A DNA stretch of 64,000 bases from Micromonospora sp. WMMD882 (GCF_027497255.1 NZ_CP114903.1:3224001-3288000); one strand, 5' to 3'; counted from the first letter of the stretch, positions 26,627 to 34,624 are shown. Made by a program: numbers and translations. The notes: a model not told the origin generated them from the letters alone.

Positions 26627-26681
26627 AGGAAGGGTCCCTTCCTAACGCCCACGGAGCGCGCCTGCCGCCCGGGAGGGCGGC
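26627..26681 (-). terminator. Tandem hairpins after the GH16 gene
   Basis: Arms 26664-26670 / 26675-26681 (7 bp, loop GGGA) flanked by GCGCGC/GCGCGC that can extend the stem, then AGGAAGGG-T-CCCTTCCT at 26627-26643. Both lie just downstream of the GH16 stop on the minus strand and before the kinase-like gene. The second element resembles A/G-rich palindromes I recall as frequent between Micromonospora genes. Confidence 0.65.
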
Positions 26682-26699
26682 CCCGGGAACGCGCGCCGC

Positions 26700-28175
26700 C
26701 TACCGCTGCCAGACCCGGACGTAGTCGACCTGGAAGTCGGCCGGGAACGCCGTGCTGCCGTCCGGGTCACCGAGCCAGCCGCCGACCTGGAAGTTCAACC
26801 GCAGGTTGTACGGCTTGTGGAACACCTCGTCGAACCAGGGCGTGGTGGACCGGTTGCGTTCCCACACCTTCCGACCGTCGATGTACCAGCGGATCGAGTC
26901 CCGTTCCCACTCGGTGGTGTACGTGTGGAAGCCGTCCCCCGGGTAACCGGACGGGAGGTTGTGCCGCGCGTCCTGCTTCGTCGGCTTGTAGTCGTAGAAG
27001 ATCGCCGAGGTGGCGGCCCGGTGCCAGTCCTTGCCGCCGGGCAGCTCGACCACGTCGATCTCGCCGTTGCCGCCGTCCTCCGGGCGCAGCCAGAACGCCG
27101 GCCAGAGTCCCTTGGAGTTGTTCGGCCCGTTCGGCGACTTGGCCCGCACCTCGAACCGCCCGTACGTCCACGAGTGGCGGCCGATGGTGTCGAGGTAGCT
27201 CTGGGTGTACTGGCGGGTCTCGGAGCCGCACACCGTGGTCTCCCGCAGCGCCCGCAGGGTCAACATGCCGCCGGAGACGAAGGTGTTCTTCGGGCTGTTG
27301 GTGTTGCAGCCCTTGTCCATGTCGCGGGCCTCGTTGGTGCGGAGGTTCCACTTGGCCCGGTCGACGGCGGCGCCGTTGAAGTCGTCGGACCAGACCAGCC
27401 GCCAGCCGGGCACGGTGACGCCGGGCGGCGGGGTGGTCGCCGCGGGCGGCGTCGGGCGTGGCGCGGGAGGGCTGGGCGTCGCGCTCGGGGTGGGCTTGAC
27501 GGTGGTGGGCGCGACCGTCGGCCGGGCCGTCGTCGGCGCCGGCGAGGGCTTCGGCGGGACGGTCGTCCGGCTCGGGGACGGGGCCGGTCGCCCACCGCTC
27601 TTGTAGGTCACCACCAGTTGCGGGCGCAGCTCCGGCCGGGAGTTGTCGCGCGACGCCCAGTAGATCCGGGTGGCCCGGTCCTGCTGGGTGAGGGCGAAGG
27701 TGTACGAGCCGTTGCCGGTGACCGCCCCGGAGACGTCCCACTCGTTGTGGCCCTTGTCGACCTGGTTCACCCCGTCCAGGGCCGGCCCGAGCGGCGGCCG
27801 TTCGGCCCAGGTGCCGACGAAGTTCGCCGGGCCGGCGGCGAAGTGGGCGAAGACCCGGGCGGCGAACGGCTCCCAGGCGTGCACCCGCAGGGTGGCCCGG
27901 ACGTCCCGGGCGCCGGCGGGCAGCGACTTCACGGTGAACTCCAGCAGCGCGTCCCGCCGCCCGTTGGGGTTGCGGTCGCAGAGCCGGGGACAGCTCGCCA
28001 GGGTCGTCTTGACGCTGTTGTCTCCGTCCTGGACGACCTGGGTGGCCGTGGTGTCCGCGATCGGGTCGAGCGTGACCGACGTGTCGTCGTCGGCGAAGAG
28101 GGGCAGCACGGACACGGCCAACATCACCGTGGTGCCGGCCGCCACGAGCGCGATCGCTGAGCCTCGTCGTAACAT
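26700..28175 (-). CDS. Secreted GH16 glycoside hydrolase with DNRLRE/CBM-like N-domain
   Basis: 491 residues. A signal/anchor about 1-28, a DNRLRE/CBM-type beta-sandwich about 35-205 (LDPIADTTATQVVQDGDN, RIYWASRDNSRPELRPQLVVTY), a Pro/Thr/Ser linker about 205-260, and a GH16 domain about 262-491. The catalytic signature is GEIDVVELPG, with nucleophile and acid/base Glu in ExDxxE. WPAFWLRPEDGG and WYIDGRKVWER are further GH16 blocks. GH16 enzymes are retaining endo-beta-1,3/1,4-glycanases or transglycosylases acting outside the cell. The ATG at 28175 is preceded by CAGGGG. Probably remodels the exported polysaccharide or degrades beta-glucans. Confidence 0.9.
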   Translation of the reverse strand: MLRRGSAIALVAAGTTVMLAVSVLPLFADDDTSVTLDPIADTTATQVVQDGDNSVKTTLASCPRLCDRNPNGRRDALLEFTVKSLPAGARDVRATLRVHAWEPFAARVFAHFAAGPANFVGTWAERPPLGPALDGVNQVDKGHNEWDVSGAVTGNGSYTFALTQQDRATRIYWASRDNSRPELRPQLVVTYKSGGRPAPSPSRTTVPPKPSPAPTTARPTVAPTTVKPTPSATPSPPAPRPTPPAATTPPPGVTVPGWRLVWSDDFNGAAVDRAKWNLRTNEARDMDKGCNTNSPKNTFVSGGMLTLRALRETTVCGSETRQYTQSYLDTIGRHSWTYGRFEVRAKSPNGPNNSKGLWPAFWLRPEDGGNGEIDVVELPGGKDWHRAATSAIFYDYKPTKQDARHNLPSGYPGDGFHTYTTEWERDSIRWYIDGRKVWERNRSTTPWFDEVFHKPYNLRLNFQVGGWLGDPDGSTAFPADFQVDYVRVWQR

Positions 28176-28539
28176 CAAGATCCCCTGCTTGAGGTCGCCT
28201 CGGTCCTGGGGAAGAAAGTATCGACCACCGGGTGCCCGAGGGCCGGACTTCATCCGCACCGAACCGCAACTTAAGCGTCCGCTAAGGTCGGCGCCATCCC
28301 GGAACGGTACGCGGGCGGTGACGCAGCCGACACCGACGCCGTTCACCTGATCAGGCTCCGCAGGTCACCGGCTTCCGCCCGGCCGGCGCGCCGTCGCGCG
28401 CCAGCTTCCCCCAGCGGTACGCCACGCGCCGTACGCCCACAGCCGGGCCACCTCGTCGCCCGCTGGCCGGCGATGTGGCCACTAGCCGCTGCCCTGACGA
28501 CAGCCCCGCATGGAGGAACGCACCGGTGGTCCGAGCCGG
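28176..28539. other. Intergenic region between GH16 gene and defence remnants
   Basis: 364 bases with no credible gene. It should contain the minus-strand GH16 promoter; the A/T-richer bases 28200-28290 are the likely site, but no -35/-10 pair is clear. Confidence 0.4.
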
Positions 28540-28991
28540 ATGACCCTGGCCACCCACGCCCTCGGACGGTCCGCCGGTCCGACCCGGCCCCCCGGGCCGC
28601 CCACCGCCGAATCGCCGGCGCCCGGCCAACTCGTCACCGTGCGCAACCGGCGTTGGGTCGTCGCCGACGTGGTGCGCAGTGAGGTCACCAGCGGCGACCC
28701 GCACGTCCTGACCGGCCGCACCCCCACCTGGTCACCCTGGTCACCCTGGTCAGCGTCGAGGACGACGCCCGCGACGAGGAGCTGCGGGTGGTCTGGGAGC
28801 TGGAGCCGGGCCGACTGGTGCACGACAGCGCCACCCTGCCCGATCCGCGTGACGGCTTCGACGATCCGGGCGAGCTGGCCGCGTTCCTCGACGCGGTGCG
28901 GTGGGGCGCGATCCCCTCCCTCCTCCCGACGCCTTGTTCTAGCCACGCCACGCCGGCAAGCCTGCTAGACTTACTCCGTCTAGCGAACTAG
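28540..28991 (+). pseudogene. Frameshifted, truncated DrmD-like (DISARM SNF2 helicase) N-terminus
   Basis: Frame 1 from ATG 28540 gives a linker and then PAPGQLVTVRNRRWVVADVVRS. Reading then continues in another frame from about 28720 as PHLVTLVTLVSVEDDARDEELRVVWELEPG and FDDPGELAAFLDAVRWGAIPS. Joined, these match what I recall as the start of DISARM SNF2-type helicases (DrmD). The switch falls in a run of five C at about 28719-28724. A 9-base duplication follows (GGTCACCCT repeated at 28730-28748). After WGAIPS the similarity stops and the frame ends at 28991, against about 1000 residues in intact proteins. So it is a decayed remnant. Family assignment is by memory of motifs, not by search. 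Confidence 0.6.
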
Positions 28992-28993
28992 AC
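28965..28993 (+). promoter_or_regulatory. hicAB promoter/operator with overlapping palindromes
   Basis: CTAGAC (28965-28970), GTCTAG (28978-28983) and CTAGAC (28988-28993) form two inverted repeats sharing the middle copy; GTCTAGCGAACTAGAC is a perfect 6-4-6 palindrome. TAGACT at 28966-28971 is a good -10 hexamer, so transcription would start within the second palindrome, about 24 bases before the HicA start. Autorepression by the HTH of HicB is the expected use. Confidence 0.7.
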
Positions 28994-29001
28994 ATGGCAA
29001 G

Positions 29002-29193
29002 GTGAAGCGGGTCGACCTCATCAACAAGATCAGTAAGGCTGCCGCCGAGGAGGGCGTGATGTTCACCCTCGCCCGAGAAGGCGGCAGCCACAGCATCTAC
29101 CAGTACGGATCGCAGAAAGTGACAATCCCTCGACATCGAGAGATAAACGAGATGACGGCACGCGGTATTCTGCGATCGCTGGGACTTAGGTAG
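29002..29193 (+). CDS. hicA: HicA-family mRNA interferase toxin
   Basis: 63 residues, the usual HicA length. It follows the family layout MKRVDLINKI (helix 1), FTLAREGGSHSIYQ with the catalytic His30, KVTIPRHREINEMTARGILRSLGL (beta-hairpin and helix 2). HicA is a double-stranded-RNA-binding-fold RNase that cleaves mRNA and is held inactive by HicB. The start is GTG 29002; an ATG just upstream (28994) stops after three codons. There is no real Shine-Dalgarno, and the promoter lies so close that the mRNA may be near leaderless. Base composition is visibly lower in GC than the flanking genes, suggesting acquisition. Confidence 0.92.
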   Translation: MKRVDLINKISKAAAEEGVMFTLAREGGSHSIYQYGSQKVTIPRHREINEMTARGILRSLGLR

Positions 29194-29203
29194 GGGGCTC
29201 TCA

Positions 29204-29596
29204 GTGAAGTACACGGTCGAATGCGCACGCTCCGGCTCCTGGTGGGCGATAACTGTTCCCGAACTCAAGGGTGTGTTCTCCCAGGCTCGCCGGCTCGATC
29301 AAGTGGAAAGCATGGCGCGCGAAGCCATCGGCCTCATGCTGGAGGTCGCACCCGATAGCTTCGATGTCGAGATCAAGCCGGTGCTGCCCGATCAGGTAGT
29401 GCGAGCACGTGAGGCGCGGGTCGCTCTCCGTCAGGCCGAGCGTTCGGCTGAGGAGACAACTCGATACGCGGCCGTAGAGCTTATCCGTGCCGGGTACACC
29501 GTCCGTGATATCGGCGAACTGCTGGGCATCTCACCACAGCGGGTCTCCCAAATCACACAAGCAGCCAAAACCGAAGGCAAACAGCAAGCGGCCTGA
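29204..29596 (+). CDS. hicB: HicB-family antitoxin with C-terminal HTH
   Basis: 130 residues. Residues 1-65 have the partial RNase-H-like HicB fold (MKYTVECARSGSWWAITVPELKGVFSQARRLDQVESMAREAIGL, split here as residues 1-44). A charged helix follows, then a helix-turn-helix at about 93-118 (ELIRAGYTVRDIGELLGISPQRVSQITQ, residues about 92-119). This HTH should bind the palindromes ahead of hicA. It starts with GTG 10 bases after hicA, behind AGGGGG, so the pair is one operon in the toxin-first order typical of HicAB. Confidence 0.92.
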   Translation: MKYTVECARSGSWWAITVPELKGVFSQARRLDQVESMAREAIGLMLEVAPDSFDVEIKPVLPDQVVRAREARVALRQAERSAEETTRYAAVELIRAGYTVRDIGELLGISPQRVSQITQAAKTEGKQQAA

Positions 29597-29629
29597 GTTA
29601 CGGTCAGACCCTTCTCCTCGTTGCTCCGC

Positions 29630-30021
29630 GAGAAGCACGGAAAAGGGCACAGGACTGAAGATGATGGTCGACAGCAACTCGAACCGCTGGTCAGAGACAG
29701 CATCCACGCCGCGGCGATCCGTGACTTCCCCATGCTGGAGGAGCAATTCCAGAGCTTCCCGGACGAGGAGTCGATCCGCAAGCGGTCGAGCTGACTCTCG
29801 CCTTGGTCTACTTCCTCATGGTCGACATCCACGAGGGTAAGCCCAGCGACGCTGAGGTCCGGGGTGTGGCGGCCGAGATCGCCAAGGCGGAAACATGGGC
29901 CGAGCCGACCGAGGCGGAGGTCACCACGTTCCTGGTCAGGCTGATGAACGGCGAGCAGTTCACCGGAACCGTCCCGCCCGGGAACCTCGACCGGGCAGAG
30001 GCCGGTCTGGAAGCCGCATAG
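29630..30021 (+). pseudogene. Frameshifted small hypothetical gene
   Basis: One frame reads LEPLVRDSIHAAAIRDFPMLEEQFQSFPDEESIRKRSS then stops at about 29793 (residues given in part). A second frame continues from about 29780 as VELTLALVYFLMVDIHEG, then KPSDAEVRGVAAEIAKAETW and EVTTFLVRLMNGEQFTG, to a TAG at 30019. Both halves have natural helix-forming composition and fit together with a one-base shift near 29785, so a single about 120-residue protein appears broken. No start codon is obvious. The second half alone (29803-30021, 72 codons) could still be translated. Function unknown. Confidence 0.4.
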
Positions 30022-30039
30022 ACGAGGGGACTCCGAAGC

Positions 30040-30225
30040 CGGGCAGGGCCCCCTCCTACCGCAGCCTGGTCGCCGCCCGGCGACGTGACCGTCCGGAGAC
30101 CCCGCTGGACGAGGCGGTCGTCGACGCCGACCAGCCGGTCAACCACCGCTGGCGGCCGTTCCAGTTGGCATTCGTCCTGCTCAACCTGCCCGGCCTCGCC
30201 GACCCCCAGCACCCGGAAGCGGGTC
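30040..30225 (+). pseudogene. Internal fragment resembling DrmA (DISARM helicase)
   Basis: In one frame the sequence APSYRSLVAARRR... leads to NHRWRPFQLAFVLLNLPGLADPQHPEA. That matches the conserved stretch of DISARM DrmA-type helicases just before their first helicase motif, as I recall (FQLAFxLLNLPxLxDPxHP). The ATP-binding motif that should follow about 20 residues later is absent and the frame changes character. With the DrmD-like remnant 1.2 kb upstream on the same strand, it marks a deleted DISARM locus. Assignment from memory only. Confidence 0.5.
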
Positions 30226-30364
30226 ATCGCCGCCTGGAAGGCTTTTGGTCCACTCCGTTTCGGCGATGTGGCGGCCTCGGGGCGAGTTGTCACCGCGATA
30301 TCGGTGAGCTGGTGTGGATCATGCCGGCGTGGGCCATGCGCGGAGTCGGCGGGGTGGGGTGGGG
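30226..30364. other. Short gene-free gap after the DISARM-like remnants
   Basis: 139 bases with no recognisable protein. It contains G-rich direct repeats (GTCGGCGGGGTGGGGTGGGG-like, 30347-30372) at the end of the convergent VWA gene. Confidence 0.4.
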
Positions 30365-31132
30365 TCAGGCGGGGCGTTGCTCCAGGCGCTGGCCGGTCAC
30401 CGCGGCCACCGCCTCGCCCAGGGTCAGCGCCGTCTCGTCGGCGTCGTTGCCGTCGAACCGGATCGGCGCGGCCGACGGGAAGGCGACCGTCCACCGGTCG
30501 TCCACCTCCACCTCCTCCCCGGGCACCAGCAGGTGGATGCCGTGCACGTCGGTGTCGGCGAGAATCCGCCGTCCCGCGTCGGCGTCGCCGGGCAGGTCGT
30601 TGATCTGCGCGTCGGAGATGAACATCAGCTCGGTGTCGCAGGTGGTCGGTCCGAGCCGCCGGACCTGGTCCAGGGCCGGGCGCACCAGGGTGTCGCGCCC
30701 GTCCTTCGCCCCGGTGGGGCCGGTCAGCCGCGCCGTCCGGTAGTCGGTCGCCGGGACCCGGGTGGCCGCCTCCGCGGCGAAGTCGACGACCGCCACCTCG
30801 TCGCCGTCCCGCAGGTTGTCGCCCAGCCAGGAGAACAGCCGGTCGAGGGCCCGGTCCCGGGGGGCGGCGAAGTCCGCCATGGACCCGGAGATGTCCACCA
30901 CCATGACCATCCGGAGGCAGGCCGGACCACGCGGCCCCACCAGCACGGTCCGTTCGAGCTGCCGTTCCCCGAGCTGGGCCGGGACGACCCGGGTCACCAG
31001 CCAGGCGAGCAGCGCCACGAGCACCAGCACGAGCAGCAGCAGCGGAACCAACGTACGGGCGGGTCGCCGTCTCGGGGCCAGCCCGGCCCCCCGCGACAGC
31101 GACGGGCCGGACCGCAGGGCTGCCGACGCCAT
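30365..31132 (-). CDS. Membrane-anchored von Willebrand factor A domain protein
   Basis: 255 residues with one N-terminal membrane helix (residues about 28-48, LVPLLLLVLVLVALLAWLV) and a VWA domain outside. The metal-dependent adhesion site begins MVMVVDISGSMADF, with DxSxS complete; the other MIDAS residues are probably the Thr in GRDTLVRP and Asp in FISDAQ. VWA proteins bind protein partners through Mg2+. It starts one base after the stop of the membrane-protein gene and is the last gene of a three-gene operon, a likely partner of the VWA-like/OmpA lipoprotein encoded first. Confidence 0.85.
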   Translation of the reverse strand: MASAALRSGPSLSRGAGLAPRRRPARTLVPLLLLVLVLVALLAWLVTRVVPAQLGERQLERTVLVGPRGPACLRMVMVVDISGSMADFAAPRDRALDRLFSWLGDNLRDGDEVAVVDFAAEAATRVPATDYRTARLTGPTGAKDGRDTLVRPALDQVRRLGPTTCDTELMFISDAQINDLPGDADAGRRILADTDVHGIHLLVPGEEVEVDDRWTVAFPSAAPIRFDGNDADETALTLGEAVAAVTGQRLEQRPA

Positions 31133-31133
31133 G

Positions 31134-32588
31134 TCACCGACCCCCGGTCGCCGGGGAGCCCGGCTTGTCCGGGCCGACCCGACCGGACGGCTCGCCCGTC
31201 ACGCCGTAAAGCTGGCGGCGCAGCTCGGTGACGATCCGGTCCACCTCGCCGCCGGTCATCGGCCGCCAGTAGTCGAGCGAGTTGATCGCGTCCTCGACCG
31301 CGCGCAGCGGCACCGACGCCAGCGGGTCACCGAAGATCCCCAGCGGCGTCGGATCGGGAAGGGCGAGCGGGGCGTCGGGCCCGACGTCCAGGCGTCCGCT
31401 GGCCGGGGCCCGGTGGGCGGGCCGGTCCCGGCCGACCCCGGCGGGCGCGGCGCCGCGTCCGCCCAGCGCCCGCTCGTCCAGCAGCAGCAGTCCGCCGACC
31501 GCCGTGATCCGCTCCATCCGGCTCAGGTGCGCCTGCGTCGCGCTGCGCAGCGCGAGCCAGGCCCGCTCGTGCGCGGTGTTCGTCTTGACCAGGCGTGTGG
31601 TGAGCGTGTCGAGTCGCCTGGCCCGACGGTCGGTCTGCGTCCGGATCTCGGAGGTCAGGAATGCCCGCGCGACCGCGTCGACGACCAGGACGGCGCCGAA
31701 GACGAGGGCCATCGGCGCGGCCGGGACCTCCGTCGTCTGGAAACCCTGGTCCGAGAAGCGGACCAGGACCAGCCAGCAGACCGCGACCAGCACCACCAGG
31801 CTGACCAGGCCACTGGCGACGAGGCCGGTCAGCGAGATGCGACGTACCCCCGGGTACCGGTAGAGCCAGCGGTGCCCGAGCTTGCCGACCGCGCGGGCCG
31901 CCCAGACGCCGACCGCCGGGATGAGCAGGGCGAGCAGGATCGCGCCGACCCGGGTCGGGTCGAACAGGCCGGCCTCCTCGGTCACCTCGTCGTCGAAGAC
32001 CCCGTACCAGAAGTAGACCTCGACCACGATGAAGAGGAACTCGATGACCCCGAGCACCCGTTCGTGCGACAGGGGTTGATGCGGGTCGAAGTCCTCCCGG
32101 AACCGTGCCATCTGGTCCCGCCGTCCCCACCGGCGTTCCGGCACGTCGTCCGGCCCGGCCGACCGACCGTCCGGCGCGTCGTCGCCAGGCGGTGGCGGCG
32201 GGGCGTGACTGTCCGGACCCGACGCCGGGGCGTGACCGTCCGGACCAGACGCCGGGGCGGTCGGGGTCGACGGGGCACGGACGTGCCCGACCCACCGGGG
32301 ATCCGTCCGGGTCGCCTCCAGCCGCTGCCGGGCGAGTCGACTCGCCGCCGCCGCCGAGACGAGCGCCTGCTGCGCGCGGAGCAGACCGGACGCGCTCCGC
32401 ACGTCGTGGTACGCCAGCGTGGAGCCCGTCTCGACGACGACGGCCTGCTCGCCGGCGCTCCACTCGTCCGGTGGCAGCGCGGCGGCCGAGGCCCGCTCGG
32501 CGCGCAGGACGAAGGCCCGCTCCCGCTCGACCGCGCCGAACGGGACGACCAGGTCGGCGAGCCGGCGGATCCACCGTGGCATGGTCAC
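31134..32588 (-). CDS. Large multispanning membrane protein of unknown function
   Basis: 484 residues from a GTG at 32588, chosen because it overlaps the previous stop as GTGA and has GGAAGGG nine bases upstream; an ATG two codons later is the alternative. Residues about 1-105 are helical and Arg/Ala-rich, then a Pro/Asp/Gly linker. About four membrane helices (FLFIVVEVYFWYGVF, VGAILLALLIPAVGVWAA, GLVSLVVLVAVCWLVLV, PMALVFGAVLVVDAVARAFL) follow, and a charged cytoplasmic C-region with a helical coiled coil (RLDTLTTRLVKTNTAHERAWLALRS). No family recognised. Context links it to the VWA and OmpA-like proteins on each side. Confidence 0.75.
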   Translation of the reverse strand: MTMPRWIRRLADLVVPFGAVERERAFVLRAERASAAALPPDEWSAGEQAVVVETGSTLAYHDVRSASGLLRAQQALVSAAAASRLARQRLEATRTDPRWVGHVRAPSTPTAPASGPDGHAPASGPDSHAPPPPPGDDAPDGRSAGPDDVPERRWGRRDQMARFREDFDPHQPLSHERVLGVIEFLFIVVEVYFWYGVFDDEVTEEAGLFDPTRVGAILLALLIPAVGVWAARAVGKLGHRWLYRYPGVRRISLTGLVASGLVSLVVLVAVCWLVLVRFSDQGFQTTEVPAAPMALVFGAVLVVDAVARAFLTSEIRTQTDRRARRLDTLTTRLVKTNTAHERAWLALRSATQAHLSRMERITAVGGLLLLDERALGGRGAAPAGVGRDRPAHRAPASGRLDVGPDAPLALPDPTPLGIFGDPLASVPLRAVEDAINSLDYWRPMTGGEVDRIVTELRRQLYGVTGEPSGRVGPDKPGSPATGGR

Positions 32589-33814
32589 GACGCGCATCCC
32601 TTCCGGTCGAGGTCGATCTCGACCCGCCGGTTCCGGGCCGCCCGGCGCTCGTCGTGCACGCCCCCGGGAAACTCGTCGACGCGGGGCCGCGTCGAGCCGT
32701 AGCCGACGGCGCTCACCCGGGCCGGATCGACGCCCAGGGAGACCAGGGCCTGCCGGACGGCCTTGGCCCGCCGCTCCGACAGCCGCTGCCGGTAGGTGGT
32801 GGACTGGTAGGCGGCCGTGTGCCCGGCGACCGTCACCAGCAGGGACGGGTCCTGGGCCAGCCGGTCGGCGACCGGCCGGAGCACGTCGGCGCTCCCGGCG
32901 CGCAGGGTGGCGCTGCCCGGCCGGAACAGGACCGCGTCCGGGGCGACGAACCGCTCCCCGCAGGTGGACGCGGCCGGAAGCACCCGCAGGGCGACCTCGT
33001 CGGGCGGCAGCCCTTCGCGGGCCTCCCCCGCCGCCCGCGGCCGGTCCTCGAAGCGGACCTTCGCGCCGGCCTGCGCGAAGATCGCCGCCCACAGCTCACG
33101 CAGCGCGTTCCGGCTGCTCTCCGGCAGCGGCTCGGCGGTGTCACCGAGCCCGGCCCAGACGACGGACACGCCCTTGAGCGGGGTGGTCTCCCTGGCGAGC
33201 CGGCGGGCCACCTGGGCCGGGTCGTCGTGCAGGGCGGCGTTCACGTCCAACGCGCCGGCGTTGGCGACCCCGTCGGAGACGACGAGCACCTCCTCGGCCC
33301 CGAGCCGGCTCGCGTACGTGACGGCGGCGAGCACCTCGCTCCCCTCACCCTGCGACGCCACCTCGGACGCCCACCGGAGCACGCAGGCCACCGTGGCGGC
33401 CCGGGCGTTGCGCGCCTTCTCGCTGGTGCCGCCGACCGGGTCGAGCGCGACGCGGCGCGCCTCCCGGGGCCGCCGACCGTCGCCGTCGACGCCGACGATC
33501 ACCACCTGACCGGGGGCCTTCTGCTGCTGCGCGCGTTGCTGCGCGGCGGTGAGCTGCTCGTGCACGGCCGGGGGCAGGGCCCCACGGGCGGCCGAGGCGG
33601 TGTTGTCGACCACCAGCGCCAGGTTGACCAGGTCGGGGGACGGGGCGACCCCGGCCACTTTCGCGCAGTCCTCGGGGTCGACCGACGGCGGCGGGCCAGC
33701 GGTTTCGGTCCCGCCGCCGCAGCCGGCGAGCAGGACGACGGCGACGACGGCGAGCAGACCGGCGCGCCCGTGGCGGCGCGTCCGGACGGTCTGCTGATCG
33801 GGCTCGAATCTCAT
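32585..33814 (-). CDS. VWA-like and OmpA-domain lipoprotein
   Basis: 409 residues. Signal with lipobox LLAGC near residue 33. Residues about 55-260 form a VWA-like Rossmann domain (VNLALVVDNTASAARG; the MIDAS is DNTAS, so not canonical; EEVLVVSDGVANAGALD). Residues about 290-409 are an OmpA/MotB-type peptidoglycan-binding domain (VAGHTAAYQSTTYRQRLSERRAKAV, GVDPARVSAVGYG, NRRVEIDL), including the Asp/Arg anchors for diaminopimelate. It would tether the membrane-surface complex to the cell wall. ATG with GGAG five bases upstream. First gene of the operon. Confidence 0.85.
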   Translation of the reverse strand: MRFEPDQQTVRTRRHGRAGLLAVVAVVLLAGCGGGTETAGPPPSVDPEDCAKVAGVAPSPDLVNLALVVDNTASAARGALPPAVHEQLTAAQQRAQQQKAPGQVVIVGVDGDGRRPREARRVALDPVGGTSEKARNARAATVACVLRWASEVASQGEGSEVLAAVTYASRLGAEEVLVVSDGVANAGALDVNAALHDDPAQVARRLARETTPLKGVSVVWAGLGDTAEPLPESSRNALRELWAAIFAQAGAKVRFEDRPRAAGEAREGLPPDEVALRVLPAASTCGERFVAPDAVLFRPGSATLRAGSADVLRPVADRLAQDPSLLVTVAGHTAAYQSTTYRQRLSERRAKAVRQALVSLGVDPARVSAVGYGSTRPRVDEFPGGVHDERRAARNRRVEIDLDRKGCAS

Positions 33815-34624
33815 CGGGACTCCCACTCGATCGAAGGAGACAGAAATATCCCGGCAGGGCCGGCACAGGAGGAGAAGACGATGGACGGGAATGTCCCAAC
33901 CGTAGGTTCGCCGTCGCCGACGCCTGAACTGAATTCGTATTACTACGTAGCGGCGGACGCCGGGCGGGACGCGCTTGCGGCGCGGCCGGATCCGTGCCAG
34001 GTATCCCATGACCGGGAGTCATGCCATTGCCGGTGACTGCTTGGGGGAGGCCCGGTGCCACAGGCTGACAGGACTCGACGCCTGCTGCGAGGGTCGCCTG
34101 GTCCGCACGATCGAGTTCGTGCTCACCACGCACCACCCGGATCCGGACGGTGACCTCGACGGGGAGGACGGCATCGCGCCCGACGCGGCGGCGCGGCTCG
34201 GCCTGGACGCCGACACGGTCCGTCGGCGGTGGGCCGCCGCCGGGCTGGTCCCGATGGTTCGCCGCGCCCCGGCCGGCGTCCGAGTTCGAAACGCCGCTGC
34301 GCGGGTCGTTGCAGGTCCACGAGGCGCACCAGCGTCCGGTCCCGGTACGAGCCGGGTCGTGCGCGCTGCCCGCCACCCCGTTTCCCTGATGTGGCGGTTT
34401 CATCGCGGGGCGACGCCGCCGGATCAGGGAAACGGGGTGGGGCATCAGGTCAGGCCCGACGGGACGGGTGGGTCAGCGGCGGGTCCAGCGTTGGTTGGCG
34501 GCGCCGGTGCAGTCGCGCACGCTGTTAGCGCGAACATCGTCGCGGGCGCGGCACCGGCCGGGCGGGCGGCAGGCGCGTCAGCCCGAGCCCCTCGCGGTGG
34601 CCCGGCCGCCGACGGCCGCCAGGG
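33815..34624. other. Gene-poor region
   Basis: 810 bases with no convincing gene. A plus-strand stretch at about 34098-34250 reads LVRTIEFVLTTHHPDPDGDLDGEDG then LGLDADTVRRRWAAAGL in one frame and may continue in another as ASEFETPLRGSLQVHEA to a stop at 34389. It could be a decayed small gene, but no start is visible. The segment 33815-33960 is A/T-richer and should hold the minus-strand promoter of the lipoprotein operon. An 18-bp inverted repeat is listed separately. Confidence 0.5.
34373..34440. repeat. Perfect 18-bp inverted repeat with 32-base spacer
   Basis: Arms 34373-34390 (CCACCCCGTTTCCCTGAT) and 34423-34440 are exact reverse complements around 32 bases. The spacer itself can pair partly (GGCGG...CCGCC). 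It lies after the possible gene remnant ending at 34389 and between two minus-strand genes. It may be a terminator, a MITE-like remnant or a recombination site; sequence alone does not decide. Confidence 0.85.

Noticed and set aside
28351..28946. Minus-strand reading frames over the DrmD-like remnant
   Set aside because: Composition is that of antisense shadows; the plus-strand frames contain recognisable helicase-like sequence.
34019..34329. Small minus-strand reading frames in the gene-poor stretch
   Set aside because: Ser/Arg/Pro-rich without ribosome sites or domains; not distinguishable from noise.
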